A stretch of DNA of 64,000 bases from Corynebacterium tuberculostearicum (GTDB taxonomy: Bacteria; Actinomycetota; Actinomycetes; Mycobacteriales; Mycobacteriaceae). A program made the position numbers and the translations under genes. Location of the stretch: positions 806,001-870,000 of the forward strand of contig NZ_CP069791.1 in assembly GCF_016894265.1 (NCBI RefSeq), given 5' to 3'. Position 1 is the stretch's first letter, and the number at the start of each line of letters is the position of its first letter. Under the pieces are notes generated by a model. That model was not told where the DNA came from. It saw only the letters and a list, made by a program, of their open reading frames with translations, and made no database searches. Shown in pieces: positions 45,161 through 54,601 of the stretch.

Positions 45161-47923
45161 ATGTTCGAGAGGTTTACCGATCGTGCTCGCCGCGTCATTG
45201 TGTTGGCGCAGGAAGAAGCACGCATGCTTAACCACAATTACATCGGCACCGAGCACATCCTGCTCGGCCTTATCCATGAGGGCGAAGGCGTAGCCGCCAA
45301 GGCGCTGGAATCCATGGGTATCTCCCTGGAGGATGTTCGCCGCGAGGTCGAGGAAATCATCGGCCAGGGCAGCCAGCCGCACACCGGCCACATCCCCTTT
45401 ACCCCACGCGCCAAGAAGGTGCTGGAGCTTTCCCTGCGCGAAGGTCTGCAGATGGGACACAAGTACATCGGTACTGAGTTCTTGCTGTTGGGTCTCATTC
45501 GCGAGGGCGACGGCGTCGCCGCCCAGGTGCTGACCAAGCTCGGCGCCGACCTGCCGCGCGTGCGCCAGCAGGTTATCCAGCTGCTGTCCGGTTATGAGGG
45601 CGGCCAGCAGGAGGGTGGTTCCTCCAACGGCCAGGGCTCCGGTCCGGTTGGCGCAGGTGCTGGTGCAGGTGCCGGCGCAGGCGGCCGTGGCGGCTCCGGC
45701 GGTTCCGGCGAGCGTTCCAATTCCCTGGTGCTCGACCAGTTCGGCCGCAACCTCACCCAGGCAGCTAAGGACGGCAAGCTCGATCCGGTCGTCGGCCGTG
45801 AGTCCGAGGTAGAGCGCATCATGCAGGTGCTGTCTCGCCGTACGAAGAATAACCCGGTTCTCATCGGTGAGCCGGGCGTTGGTAAGACCGCAGTCGTTGA
45901 GGGCTTGGCGCTCGACATCGTCAACGGTAAGGTTCCAGAGACCCTTAAGGACAAGCAGCTTTACTCGCTGGACCTGGGTTCCCTGGTTGCCGGCTCCCGT
46001 TACCGCGGTGACTTTGAGGAACGCCTGAAGAAGGTCCTCAAGGAGATTAACCAGCGCGGCGACATCATCTTGTTCATCGATGAGATCCACACCCTGGTTG
46101 GTGCTGGTGCTGCTGAAGGCGCCATCGATGCAGCCTCGCTGCTCAAGCCGAAGCTGGCTCGTGGCGAGCTGCAGACCATCGGTGCTACGACCCTTGAGGA
46201 ATACCGCAAGCACATCGAGAAGGATGCCGCCCTGGAGCGCCGCTTCCAGCCAGTCAAGGTGGAGGAGCCTTCCCTGGATGACACCTTCTTGATCCTGAAG
46301 GGCCTGCGCGATAAGTACGAGGCGCACCACCGCGTGTCCTACACCGATGAGGCGCTGCATGCTGCAGCTTCCCTCTCGGATCGCTACATCAATGACCGTT
46401 TCTTGCCGGATAAGGCCGTTGACCTCCTCGATGAGGCTGGTGCTCGCATGCGCATCAAGCGCATGACCGCGCCGAAGGGCCTGCGCGAGGTCGATGACCG
46501 CATCGCTGAGGTACGCAAGGAAAAGGAAGCGGCCATCGATGCCCAGGACTTTGAGAAGGCGGCCGGCCTGCGCGATAAGGAGCGCAAGCTGGGCGAGGAG
46601 CGCGCAGAGAAGGAAAAGCAGTGGCGCTCTGGCGACCTTGAGGAAATCGCCGAGGTAGGCGAGGACCAGATCGCCGAGGTTCTGGCGCACTGGACCGGCA
46701 TCCCGGTGCTGAAGCTGACGGAGAAGGAATCCAACCGTCTGCTCAACATGGAAGAGGAGCTGCACAAGCGCATCATTGGCCAGGACGAGGCGGTCAAGTC
46801 CGTTTCCCGCGCTATCCGCCGCACCCGTGCAGGCCTCAAGGATCCGCGCCGCCCGTCCGGCTCCTTCATCTTCGCCGGCCCGTCTGGTGTGGGTAAGACC
46901 GAGCTATCGAAGTCCCTGGCTAACTTCCTCTTCGGTTCGGATGATGACCTCATCCAGATCGACATGGGTGAGTTCCACGATCGCTTCACCGCTTCCCGCC
47001 TCTTCGGTGCCCCTCCGGGATACGTTGGCTACGAAGAGGGTGGCCAGCTGACCGAGAAGGTTCGCCGCAAGCCGTTCTCTGTCGTGCTTTTCGATGAGAT
47101 CGAGAAGGCCCACAAGGAGATTTACAACACCCTCCTGCAGGTGCTGGAAGATGGCCGCCTTACTGACGGCCAAGGTCGCGTCGTCGACTTCAAGAACACC
47201 GTTCTCATCTTCACCTCGAACCTGGGCACCCAGGACATCTCGAAGCCGGTGGGCTTGGGCTTTACTGGTTCCTCCGAAAACGATGCGGATGCCCAGTATG
47301 ACCGGATGAAGCAGAAGGTCAACGACGAGCTGAAGAAGCACTTCCGCCCAGAGTTCTTGAACCGTATCGATGACATCGTCGTCTTCCACCAGCTCACCCA
47401 AGAGCAGATTGTGGAGATGGTCGAGCTACTCATCGGCCGCGTGGCCAAGCAGCTGGATGAGCGCGATATGGGCATCGAGCTCACGCAGAAGGCCAAGGAC
47501 CTCCTGGCTAAGCGAGGCTTTGACCCGGTCTTGGGCGCTCGTCCGCTGCGCCGCACCATTCAGCGCGAGATTGAGGATCAGCTCTCTGAGAAGATCCTCT
47601 TCGGCGAAATCGGCGCCGGTGAGATCATCACCGTCGACGTCGAGGGCTGGGACGGCGAGTCCAAGGACAACACGGGCGCGAAGTTCACCTTCAGCCCGCG
47701 CCCGAAGCCTCTGCCGGAGGACACCGAGGAGCCGCAGCTTGACGGTGCCGAGGTGCGCGAAAACGACGCCGACTCCACCGATGCCGGCGAGCCCGACACC
47801 ATCACCCCGGACGTTCCGGGCGATGGCGGCTCCACCGCCGCCGGAACCGACCTAGAGTCCGGCTCCGACTCCGATGACGACGGCCACAACCCGCCGCCAG
47901 CAGGCGCCGGTCAGCCGATGTAA
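45161..47923 (+). CDS. clpC: ATP-dependent Clp protease ATPase subunit ClpC
   Basis: This 920-residue class I Hsp100 unfoldase feeds substrates to ClpP. The N-terminal repeat domain ([23 protein letters not shown]) precedes a Gly/Ala-rich linker (residues 146-185, [16 protein letters not shown]). AAA-1 has Walker [11 protein letters not shown], the middle domain (about 415-475) contains the UVR-like coiled coil, and AAA-2 has [14 protein letters not shown]. The C-terminal tail of about 80 residues is acidic and low-complexity. The ATG at 45161 has GGGGA upstream. Regulation by ClgR and SigH is suggested by the sites above. Confidence 0.97.
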   Translation: MFERFTDRARRVIVLAQEEARMLNHNYIGTEHILLGLIHEGEGVAAKALESMGISLEDVRREVEEIIGQGSQPHTGHIPFTPRAKKVLELSLREGLQMGHKYIGTEFLLLGLIREGDGVAAQVLTKLGADLPRVRQQVIQLLSGYEGGQQEGGSSNGQGSGPVGAGAGAGAGAGGRGGSGGSGERSNSLVLDQFGRNLTQAAKDGKLDPVVGRESEVERIMQVLSRRTKNNPVLIGEPGVGKTAVVEGLALDIVNGKVPETLKDKQLYSLDLGSLVAGSRYRGDFEERLKKVLKEINQRGDIILFIDEIHTLVGAGAAEGAIDAASLLKPKLARGELQTIGATTLEEYRKHIEKDAALERRFQPVKVEEPSLDDTFLILKGLRDKYEAHHRVSYTDEALHAAASLSDRYINDRFLPDKAVDLLDEAGARMRIKRMTAPKGLREVDDRIAEVRKEKEAAIDAQDFEKAAGLRDKERKLGEERAEKEKQWRSGDLEEIAEVGEDQIAEVLAHWTGIPVLKLTEKESNRLLNMEEELHKRIIGQDEAVKSVSRAIRRTRAGLKDPRRPSGSFIFAGPSGVGKTELSKSLANFLFGSDDDLIQIDMGEFHDRFTASRLFGAPPGYVGYEEGGQLTEKVRRKPFSVVLFDEIEKAHKEIYNTLLQVLEDGRLTDGQGRVVDFKNTVLIFTSNLGTQDISKPVGLGFTGSSENDADAQYDRMKQKVNDELKKHFRPEFLNRIDDIVVFHQLTQEQIVEMVELLIGRVAKQLDERDMGIELTQKAKDLLAKRGFDPVLGARPLRRTIQREIEDQLSEKILFGEIGAGEIITVDVEGWDGESKDNTGAKFTFSPRPKPLPEDTEEPQLDGAEVRENDADSTDAGEPDTITPDVPGDGGSTAAGTDLESGSDSDDDGHNPPPAGAGQPM

Positions 47924-47941
47924 ACAAGAACACGAGTTAAG

Positions 47942-47982
47942 ACCACCCAGCATCTCGCTTTCTGCGAGGCTGGGTGGTTTTT
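47942..47982 (+). terminator. Strong terminator of clpC
   Basis: ACCACCCAGC and GCTGGGTGGT form a 10-bp stem with an inner CTCGC/GCGAG, followed by a T-run. Confidence 0.95.
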
Positions 47983-48014
47983 CGTTGCGTGCAGTTTTCT
48001 TATGCTCAGGATCT

Positions 48015-49226
48015 CTAGCCAGCACAATTGGACGGCGCCGGTTTCCCGTCGAAGCGGTCAAAGAGGTACTTCAAGCCCACCGGGATGTTGATGTAGAGCG
48101 GTAAAGCGTGGTCGGCGCCTGCACCTGGAATTGTCGCGGTGCCGGGCGCGGCTATGAAGTCCACGGTTCCACCCATCTGGCAATATGCCCCGGCGGCTGC
48201 GCGGACCTGCTCGTGTGGAATGAGGTCATCATGTGGCGAGCTAGCGATCATCGCCGGGCCCTTCAGCGGGTGCTTGCCTTGGTTCTGCCGCAGCAAAGTT
48301 TCTTTGAAGATGGGCTTGCGCTCTACCAGCTCGGATAGCGATTCCCCGGTGCGAGTGAGCTGGCGGGTACTGCTAAAACCCCACATGAGGATGGAGTCAC
48401 CCGTACAACTGGTGGCCGCCGAGCGCAAGAAGTCGATGCCGCGAGGATTGAATTCTTCTAGTACGGCGTCGCGGAACTGGGGGTCGCGCTCGGCAAAGCC
48501 ATTGATGGCGTATCCCAGCACATGGACGATGGAGGAGCCGTCGATGGCCTTCATCACCTTTGGTAGGTCGGCCGGAGGGGCACCGGAGTAGGTACCGGCC
48601 ACGTTCAGCTCGGGTGCATAAGAATCGGCGAATTCCGCTGCGGCAAGCGAGGCGCCGCCGCCCTGCGAGTAGCCCGCAAAGCCGATAGGGGCGTCCTTCG
48701 GAGCGTGGGCCAGCTCCAAGCCGGAGCGGGCGGCATCGAGCATGGCGTGCGCTTCCTCAATGTGATTGACATAGGTGTGGTGGCCTGGCATGCCCAGGCC
48801 GATGAGATCCGCGACTATCACTCGGGCGCCATGGTGGAGCGCACCCATGTAGAAGCCGTACTCGTAGTTCGCGTTGATGGTGGGGGAGCCGACCTTGCTC
48901 AGCCCTACCGAACCTAAGCCCATGCCCGCCCGCGATGGTGCACACTGGTCCCCGGCGCCGCGAGTGCCGGGCGCAAAGATGATTGTGGGCCGTTCGCCTT
49001 TCCCGCGCCACGGCGCCTTGGGCTCGTACAACGTTGCCGAGGCCTGAATCGGCCGACCATCATCCGTAGTGGTGTCATACGTGAATACCTGCCCGCGGCC
49101 GACGCCATCGAGCACGTGCGGCGAAGGTCGGGTCGAGGTCACCGCCGCCTGCGCTGTTGGTGGAACTAAGAGGGTACCGAGAATCAGTGAACAAACGGCT
49201 AAAAGCCTTATGCAAATCTTTTCCAT
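48015..49226 (-). CDS. Secreted LIP-family triacylglycerol lipase
   Basis: This 403-residue secreted lipase has a signal peptide (MEKICIRLLAVCSLILGTLL, cleavage near AQAAV). The catalytic Ser is in GYSQGGGASLAAAEF, Asp in SPHDDLIPHEQV and His in GADHALPLYI, the triad of the LIP (PF03583) family. It resembles the secreted lipases of nasal corynebacteria, such as LipS1 of C. accolens, that free antibacterial fatty acids from host triglycerides; identity is inferred. I choose ATG 49226 over a TTG six bases upstream. A perfect inverted repeat lies 9-24 bases upstream of the ATG. Confidence 0.9.
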   Translation of the reverse strand: MEKICIRLLAVCSLILGTLLVPPTAQAAVTSTRPSPHVLDGVGRGQVFTYDTTTDDGRPIQASATLYEPKAPWRGKGERPTIIFAPGTRGAGDQCAPSRAGMGLGSVGLSKVGSPTINANYEYGFYMGALHHGARVIVADLIGLGMPGHHTYVNHIEEAHAMLDAARSGLELAHAPKDAPIGFAGYSQGGGASLAAAEFADSYAPELNVAGTYSGAPPADLPKVMKAIDGSSIVHVLGYAINGFAERDPQFRDAVLEEFNPRGIDFLRSAATSCTGDSILMWGFSSTRQLTRTGESLSELVERKPIFKETLLRQNQGKHPLKGPAMIASSPHDDLIPHEQVRAAAGAYCQMGGTVDFIAAPGTATIPGAGADHALPLYINIPVGLKYLFDRFDGKPAPSNCAG

Positions 49227-49234
49227 ATCCAAAA

Positions 49235-49250
49235 CCTACCGGTCAGTAGG
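49235..49250. promoter_or_regulatory. Inverted repeat between lipase and DUF4236 gene
   Basis: CCTAC-N6-GTAGG is a perfect inverted repeat in the short divergent region, in the style of a TetR-type operator. It could control either gene. Confidence 0.45.
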
Positions 49251-49284
49251 AACGGCGGAAGCGGAATTGTTAAAATATATGCTC

Positions 49285-49455
49285 ATGGGACTTCAGTATC
49301 GTTCAAGAAAAAAGACCGGCAAGAATAGCTGGATTAACGTTTCTGGCTCCGGAGCCTCGATGTCTACCAAGGTAGGACCTGTAACGTTTAATTCCCGCGG
49401 CGGAATGTGGGTAAATCTGCCCGGCGGCTTCAATTTCCGCGGTCGGTGGCGTTAA
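49285..49455 (+). CDS. DUF4236-like small protein
   Basis: This 56-residue basic protein reads MGLQYRSRKKTGKN, with WINVSGSGASMSTKVGPV in the middle and FNFRGRWR at the end. It follows the DUF4236 pattern (an Arg/Lys start, then INxSxxGxSxSxG). TAAAAT (49271-49276) lies eight bases before the ATG at 49285, consistent with a leaderless transcript. The much longer open frame beginning at 49069 runs antisense through the lipase and is rejected. Function unknown. Confidence 0.75.
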   Translation: MGLQYRSRKKTGKNSWINVSGSGASMSTKVGPVTFNSRGGMWVNLPGGFNFRGRWR

Positions 49456-49511
49456 ACAGATCACACCCGCAAGATCGCGAACTGCGAATATAGCCGGCCG
49501 TTATTAACTCC

Positions 49512-50372
49512 CTAGATGGGTAGGTGGAAGAGGCCGGCGTCGTTTTGTTCGGCGAGGCCGTCGGCAAGCAGCGAAGCCAACGCCCGGGAGCGCTGTGCCG
49601 CATCGGGCCAGACCACATCAATCTCGGACTGGGGCACCGGCCCATCCGCCGCGCGCAGCACATCCAAAATCTTGCCGCGCACCTGCCGGTCCGTGCCCAC
49701 GAATTTCTGCACGCGCTTTTTCGCCTGCGCCTGCTCCTGCGCGCTGGGCTCCGGCCGGCCAGCTAACTGCCACGCACAGCTTGCGCGCAGCGGGCACTGC
49801 TCGCAGGAGGGGTTCTTCGCCGTGCACACTAGCGCGCCCAACTCCATGAGCGCGGCCGAAAAGCGCGGCCCATTCTCGGCCGGCAAAAGCTCGGCTACGG
49901 CCGCCAACTCTCGCTTCGCGGGCTGCGGCGCCAGGAACCGGCCCTCTTCCGCCCGGGCATAAACCCGCCGCACATTGGTATCGACCACCGGCACATTTAC
50001 CCCATAGTGAAAGCACGCCACAGCGCGCGCGGTGTAGTCCCCAATGCCTGGTAGGCGTAGCAATTCATCGACGTCCGCGGGAACTTCGCCGCTGCCAATT
50101 ACCCCCGCACACTCCCACAGGCGCAGGGCACGGCGCGGGTAGCCCAGTTTGCCCCAAGCGCGCAGCACCTCCGCTCGGGTAGCCTGTGCGAAGTCCGCAG
50201 GGGTGGGCCAACGCCGCATCCATTCCTCCCACACGGGGGCCACGCGGGCGACGGGGGTTTGCTGGCTCATGACCTCACTGAGCAGCACGCCCCAGGCGCT
50301 GGTGCCAGGCCGGCGCCACGGCAGGTCGCGCTCATTGGCATCGAACCAGGAAAGAAGAACTTGCGTATCCAT
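49512..50372 (-). CDS. mutY: A/G-specific adenine glycosylase
   Basis: This 286-residue DNA repair enzyme removes adenine mispaired with 8-oxoguanine. The catalytic block MSQQTPVARV (Glu supplied just before, SEVMSQQT), the helix-hairpin-helix LPGIGDYTARAVACF and the catalytic Asp in VVDTNVRRV are visible. The [4Fe-4S] cluster is C-X6-C-X2-C-X5-C in CTAKNPSCEQCPLRASC. It lacks most of the C-terminal MutT-like recognition domain of the E. coli protein (350 residues). A TAGACT lies about ten bases before the ATG on the minus strand. Confidence 0.95.
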   Translation of the reverse strand: MDTQVLLSWFDANERDLPWRRPGTSAWGVLLSEVMSQQTPVARVAPVWEEWMRRWPTPADFAQATRAEVLRAWGKLGYPRRALRLWECAGVIGSGEVPADVDELLRLPGIGDYTARAVACFHYGVNVPVVDTNVRRVYARAEEGRFLAPQPAKRELAAVAELLPAENGPRFSAALMELGALVCTAKNPSCEQCPLRASCAWQLAGRPEPSAQEQAQAKKRVQKFVGTDRQVRGKILDVLRAADGPVPQSEIDVVWPDAAQRSRALASLLADGLAEQNDAGLFHLPI

Positions 50373-50394
50373 CGTGAGGGATAGTCTAAGGCAT

Positions 50395-50407
50395 TAGAAT
50401 GTGGCCT
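50395..50407 (+). promoter_or_regulatory. -10 hexamer for a leaderless carbonic anhydrase transcript
   Basis: TAGAAT (50395-50400) lies seven bases before ATG 50408, with no ribosome site. This supports 50408, not 50399, as the start. Confidence 0.5.
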
Positions 50408-51022
50408 ATGCCTTTACGTAATGTTGCCCACGAACCACAAGCCGTATGGGAGGCCCTCCAGGCCGGAAACCAGCGCGTTCTCGACGGCGAGACCGTCGAC
50501 GTGCGCGAGATCTATAACCGCGAGGGTCTTACCCACGGCCAGGATCCCCGCGTGGTAGTCATTTCCTGTTCCGATTCCCGCGCCCCTATCGAGCACGTAT
50601 TCAATATTGGCTTCGGTGATGCCTTTGTCATCCGCACCGCCGGCCACATTCTTGACGACGCCGTCGTAGCCTCCCTCGACTACGCCCTCGCCGCCCTCAA
50701 ACCCAACCTGCTGGTGGTCCTCGGCCATCAATCTTGTGGCGCGGTGGGCGCGGCTACCGGCTTCGTGGCCGGCGGCGAGCTGCCCACCGGCCTGCAGCGC
50801 CCCATTATTGAAAAAGTCGCTGCCTCCGCGCTGGTGGCAGGCCCTAAGGCCACGACTGACGGCGTCGAGAGGGAACACACCCGCCAGACCGTCGCCCAAC
50901 TAGTCGCCAACGTGCCCAACATCCGCCGCCTGCTCGACGAGGGCGCCTTGGGCGTCGTCGGCGCGCGCTACCTGCTGGAGGACTCCAGCGTGGAGACCCT
51001 GCAGACCCTTGGCGTGAAGTAG
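50408..51022 (+). CDS. Beta-class carbonic anhydrase
   Basis: This 204-residue zinc enzyme interconverts CO2 and bicarbonate. The zinc and gating residues are in ISCSDSRAP (Cys, Asp, Arg) and GHQSCGAVGAAT (His, Cys). No signal peptide is present. The start at 50408 (MPLRNVAHEP) is preferred because a -10 hexamer ends seven bases before it. Bicarbonate feeds anaplerotic carboxylases, which are important in corynebacteria. Confidence 0.94.
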   Translation: MPLRNVAHEPQAVWEALQAGNQRVLDGETVDVREIYNREGLTHGQDPRVVVISCSDSRAPIEHVFNIGFGDAFVIRTAGHILDDAVVASLDYALAALKPNLLVVLGHQSCGAVGAATGFVAGGELPTGLQRPIIEKVAASALVAGPKATTDGVEREHTRQTVAQLVANVPNIRRLLDEGALGVVGARYLLEDSSVETLQTLGVK

Positions 51023-51035
51023 CGGCCTGACACGC

Positions 51036-51064
51036 GGCGCGGGCTTAGCGCACCGGCCCGCGCC
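51036..51064 (+). terminator. Hairpin after the carbonic anhydrase
   Basis: GGCGCGGGC (51036-51044) pairs perfectly with GCCCGCGCC (51056-51064). There is no T-run. Confidence 0.45.
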
Positions 51065-51084
51065 CACCGCTTAAAATTGACAGT

Positions 51085-51789
51085 GTGACGCAGAAAAAGC
51101 CCCTACCAGAAGAGATCTACAAGCGCCGCCGCGTGGCTGCGCTCATCATCGTGCTCGTGTTGGCCGTGGTGCTGATCTGGGCGGCCGTGGCCGCCTTCGG
51201 GGGCAGCAGCGAGGAGCCGGCCGATACCGCCGCACCTGCCCCTACGTCCGCAGATGAGGAAACCTCCTCCTCTGCCGCCCCCGAATCCTCCGGGACCGTC
51301 TCGGAGACGAAGACGTCGGCCGAGGGGGCATCGGAAAGCAAGGCGGCCGAAAGCGAGCCGTCGAGCGCTGCGCCTGCAAGCTCCGAGGCAGCCAAGAAGA
51401 CCTGCGAACTCGCGGATCTCGATGTCCGCACCTCCATGTTGAACTACTCCGTGCCGGAAGGCGAGCTGCCGAAGTTCTTCATGACCGTCACCAACCCCAC
51501 GGCCGCGGACTGCAAAATCGACCTAGATAAGAATCTGCTGCGCTTCGAGGTCTACAAGATGGCCGATAACGAGCGCGTGTGGTCCGATACGGATTGCTAT
51601 GCCTCCGTGCAGACCGGCTCGCAAACCTTCCCGGCCGGCAAGGACGTGAAATTCGAGGCCGAATGGTCCCGCCAGGCCTCCAAACCGGGCGAGTGCACCG
51701 ACCGCCCCGCGGCCGAGCCCGGTGCCTACTTTGCCCACACCGTCATCGGCGATAACTCCTCCCCGCCGCAGGACTTCACCCTGCGCTAG
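51085..51789 (+). CDS. Membrane-anchored extracellular protein of unknown function
   Basis: This 234-residue protein has an N-terminal positive segment, one helix (about 17-39, VAALIIVLVLAVVLIWAAVAAF), a Ser/Ala/Glu/Thr-rich linker (about 42-106) and a folded C-terminal domain of about 125 residues with five Cys in CELADLDV, CKIDLDKNLLRFEVY, CYASVQTG and GECTDRP. TAAAAT (51072-51077) lies seven bases before the GTG start, so the mRNA is probably leaderless. The gene ends three bases from convergent radA. I do not recognise a function; such proteins are usual in this position in corynebacteria. Confidence 0.85.
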   Translation: MTQKKPLPEEIYKRRRVAALIIVLVLAVVLIWAAVAAFGGSSEEPADTAAPAPTSADEETSSSAAPESSGTVSETKTSAEGASESKAAESEPSSAAPASSEAAKKTCELADLDVRTSMLNYSVPEGELPKFFMTVTNPTAADCKIDLDKNLLRFEVYKMADNERVWSDTDCYASVQTGSQTFPAGKDVKFEAEWSRQASKPGECTDRPAAEPGAYFAHTVIGDNSSPPQDFTLR

Positions 51790-51792
51790 GCG

Positions 51793-53163
51793 CTACCCTG
51801 ACACCGCGGCGATGGCTTGCCCCAGCGTCGCCACTTGGCGCACCTGCATGCCTTCGACCGGCTCGATATCCCCGCGCGGGACGAGCGCGTGCTTGTAGCC
51901 CAGCCGCGCGGCCTCCATCAAGCGCCGTTCCACGTTCGGTACTGGGCGCAACTCGCCGGCCAGGCCCACCTCGCCGATGACTACCGTCTTGGCCGGCAGC
52001 GGCTGCTCGTGCAGCGAGGACCACGTGGCCAGCGCCACCGCCAAATCCGTCGCGGTTTCCGTAATCCGCATGCCACCCACCGTGGCGACATAAGCATCCT
52101 TGTCGTTGGTGCGCTGGCCGGCGCGCGCCTGCAGAACTGCGAGCACCATCGGCACGCGGTTGGAATCTAGCCCGGTCACCACGCGCCGCGGGTTCTTCGC
52201 CACCGGGTCCACCGTCAGCGCCTGCACCTCCGCGAGTATCGGCCGCACGCCGTCCATTGCGACCGTTACGGCCGAACCATCCGGCGTCGTGCCGCGGTGC
52301 GATAGAAACAGCCCGGAAGGGTCCGCGACTTCCCGAATGCCGCCGGCCGTCTGCTCGAAGCACCCCACCTCGTCGGTGGCGCCAAAGCGATTCTTGATGC
52401 CGCGCAGCATACGCAGGCTGGATTGGCGGTCGCCCTCGAAGTTCAAGACGACGTCGACAAGATGCTCCAGCACGCGCGGGCCGGCGACGTTGCCATCCTT
52501 GGTCACGTGGCCCACCAGCAGCACCGGAATGCCGGTGGATTTCGCCAGGGAGGTCAGCGCGGCCGTTACCGCGCGCGATTGCGCCACGCCGCCCGATACG
52601 CCCTCCACGCCCACGGCGTGCATGGTCTGTACGGAGTCGACGATGATGAGGCTGGGCTGCAGCTTATCGACGTGCCCAAAAACCGCATCCAAGTTGGACT
52701 CGGCCGCCAAGTACAGCGATTCTTGGAGGGCGCCGGTGCGTTCGGCGCGGGAGCGGACCTGGCCGGCGGATTCCTCGGCCGTCGCATAGAACACGGTACG
52801 GCCGAGCTGGGCCCACCGCGAGGCTACTTCCAGCAGCAGCGTGGACTTGCCCACGCCCGGCTCGCCGGCCATGAGCACCACTGAGCCGGGCACGATGCCG
52901 GTTCCTAGCACGCGGTCGAGCTCGCCGATGCCGGTGCGCACCGTTTTTGTCGCCTGCGCCCCAACCTTGGTAATCGGCTGCGCCGGGCTCGACGGCGCTA
53001 CGCCCTTGCTTGCCGACGCCCCGGCTGTCCCAGGCCCCGCCACCACCGGGGCCCTTTCCTCCAACGTGCCCCAAGACCCGCAGTCGGGGCAGCGGCCGAG
53101 CCACTTCGGCGAGACGTAGCCGCATTCGGAACAGGTATGGATGGGGCGAGATTTCTTGGCCAT
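51793..53163 (-). CDS. radA: DNA repair protein RadA
   Basis: This 456-residue RecA-like protein promotes branch migration in recombination. The N-terminal zinc finger is CSECGYVSPKWLGRCPDCG. The ATPase has Walker A GEPGVGKSTLL near residue 100, and the RadA-specific KNRFG motif occurs in RGIKNRFGATDEVGCF. The Lon-like C-terminal domain (about 275-455) completes it. The start at 53163 (MAKKSRPIHTC) begins directly before the zinc finger, as in the family; an in-frame extension to 53397 overlaps lpqE and is rejected. Confidence 0.96.
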   Translation of the reverse strand: MAKKSRPIHTCSECGYVSPKWLGRCPDCGSWGTLEERAPVVAGPGTAGASASKGVAPSSPAQPITKVGAQATKTVRTGIGELDRVLGTGIVPGSVVLMAGEPGVGKSTLLLEVASRWAQLGRTVFYATAEESAGQVRSRAERTGALQESLYLAAESNLDAVFGHVDKLQPSLIIVDSVQTMHAVGVEGVSGGVAQSRAVTAALTSLAKSTGIPVLLVGHVTKDGNVAGPRVLEHLVDVVLNFEGDRQSSLRMLRGIKNRFGATDEVGCFEQTAGGIREVADPSGLFLSHRGTTPDGSAVTVAMDGVRPILAEVQALTVDPVAKNPRRVVTGLDSNRVPMVLAVLQARAGQRTNDKDAYVATVGGMRITETATDLAVALATWSSLHEQPLPAKTVVIGEVGLAGELRPVPNVERRLMEAARLGYKHALVPRGDIEPVEGMQVRQVATLGQAIAAVSG

Positions 53164-53177
53164 GGCCTCTAGCCTAA

Positions 53178-53216
53178 AACACGCAAACGCCTCCGGCCCG
53201 AAACGGGCTGGAGGCG
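53178..53216 (-). terminator. Terminator of lpqE
   Basis: CGCCTCCgGCCCG (53188-53200) pairs with CGGGCtGGAGGCG (53204-53216), with an AAA loop. On the minus strand it is followed by TTTGCGTGTTTT. It lies 20 bases past the lpqE stop. Confidence 0.7.
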
Positions 53217-53236
53217 GTGATTTTGGGCGGCGTGGC

Positions 53237-53815
53237 TTAGTTCTTTGGAGCCTCGGAGGAGTAGCCCTCGGAGGACTCGACGTCGCGGTCGAATTCGCCG
53301 GACTGCATCTGGGTGGCGGCAATGGTGGCGTCCACGTCGATGGAACCATTGGAGAACTCGAAGGTAACCGGGCGGTCGCCGGCGTAGCCAAAGTCATCGT
53401 TCTTCAGGGAGGTGGCGATGTACTGGACGGTCTCAGAATCCTGCTGGGTGGTCGCGTCCAGGTTCTTCTGGGAATCCGCGATGATGGACTGGTCGCGGTG
53501 CAGCGGCTGAGCCTTGTCCATCTCGACGCGCTGGCCGTCGACCTCTACGGACTCCAGGGAGATGACATCGGTATCGTAGCCCTGGTTTACGGCGGTGAAC
53601 TTCAAGGCAGCGGTGCCGTCCGGTTCTATCAAGATGGTGACATCGCGAACCGCAACCTTGTTGTCTTCCGTGCTTGCAGAAGCGCCATCGACCGCAGCCA
53701 CCTTGTCAGCGGTCTGGGTGACGTGACCCGCCGAGCAAGAAGCCAGCGCCAGAGCGGAGACGGCGGTTACGGAAATAATGGCACCGCGGCGGGCGGCGGA
53801 CTTCAGGGACTGCAC
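53237..53815 (-). CDS. lpqE: LpqE-like lipoprotein
   Basis: This is a secreted lipoprotein of about 192 residues: a basic N-terminus, hydrophobic stretch and lipobox LALASC place Cys as the lipidated residue. The mature domain contains VAVRDVTILIEPDGTAALKFTAVNQG, a copper-chaperone-like beta sandwich arrangement seen in mycobacterial LpqE. The gene order radA-lpqE-carD-ispD-ispF matches Mycobacterium. GGAGG (53825-53829) directly abuts the ATG at 53824, so it is nine bases from the GTG at 53815, which I take as the real start. Function is not established. Confidence 0.85.
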   Translation of the reverse strand: MQSLKSAARRGAIISVTAVSALALASCSAGHVTQTADKVAAVDGASASTEDNKVAVRDVTILIEPDGTAALKFTAVNQGYDTDVISLESVEVDGQRVEMDKAQPLHRDQSIIADSQKNLDATTQQDSETVQYIATSLKNDDFGYAGDRPVTFEFSNGSIDVDATIAATQMQSGEFDRDVESSEGYSSEAPKN

Positions 53816-53970
53816 GTTGAGCATCCTCCATCAATTGCGATCACAGGGCTTGTCAACGCTTTAGCCTAGTCCCTTTGGCAATAAAGTACACAGTTAGTCC
53901 CAAACCGGGCGGGTAGACCATGGGGGTATACGGGGGTATCCGCAGGCGGGGCGGCCGCTCGTGATAAAAT

Positions 53971-53980
53971 GGCGGCCTTA
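53971..53980 (+). promoter_or_regulatory. Extended -10 promoter of carD
   Basis: TGaTAAAAT at 53972-53980 fits an extended -10. The start would be near 53987, giving a leader of about 30 bases with a ribosome site. Confidence 0.6.
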
Positions 53981-54016
53981 GTCAACCGGGATTAAACGGG
54001 AACACAAGGAGTGGCA

Positions 54017-54601
54017 ATGGAGTATAAGGTCGGCGAGGTCGTCGTCTACCCGCACCACGGTGCGGCCGTCATCGAGGATATCGAGACCCGCGAGATGGGC
54101 GGCGAGACGCTGGAATACTTGGTGCTGCACATCAACCAGTCCGACCTAGTCGTCCGCGTGCCCATCAAGAACGCCGATAACGTCGGCGTGCGCGACGTCG
54201 TGGGCAAGGAAGGCCTGGAAAAGGTCTTTTCCGTGCTGCGTGACGAGGACGTCGAAGAGGCCGGCAACTGGTCCCGCCGTTATAAGGCTAACCAGGAGCG
54301 CCTCGCTTCCGGCGATATCAATAAGGTTGCCGAGGTTGTTCGCGACCTGTGGCGTCGCGACCAGGACCGCGGCCTTTCGGCCGGCGAGAAGCGCATGCTG
54401 GGCAAGGCCCGTACCATCCTGGTGGGCGAGCTCGCGCTGGCCAAGCCGGTCGACGAGAAGAAGGCCGACACCATGATGGAGGAGATCGATGCCACCATCG
54501 AGCGCCACCACGCGGCCGGATTGGTAGATGATAAGTCCATCACCACCGATATCGACAACGACATCGATCTCGATGACCTCTCCTTCGACGACGAAGACTA
54601 A
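54017..54601 (+). CDS. carD: CarD-family transcription regulator
   Basis: This 194-residue RNA polymerase-binding regulator stabilises open promoter complexes. The N-terminal RNAP-interaction domain ([19 protein letters not shown]) is followed by the DNA-binding domain with [14 protein letters not shown] and [23 protein letters not shown]-terminal acidic extension of about 30 residues ([17 protein letters not shown]) is longer than in mycobacterial CarD (about 162 residues). AAGGAG (54006-54011) sets the start at ATG 54017, not at the GTG six bases before. It overlaps the proposed ispD start. Confidence 0.95.
   Translation: MEYKVGEVVVYPHHGAAVIEDIETREMGGETLEYLVLHINQSDLVVRVPIKNADNVGVRDVVGKEGLEKVFSVLRDEDVEEAGNWSRRYKANQERLASGDINKVAEVVRDLWRRDQDRGLSAGEKRMLGKARTILVGELALAKPVDEKKADTMMEEIDATIERHHAAGLVDDKSITTDIDNDIDLDDLSFDDED

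Noticed and set aside
45131..46765. Minus-strand 544-codon frame opposite clpC
   Set aside because: Antisense shadow; Leu/Gln/Ala-biased and without motifs.
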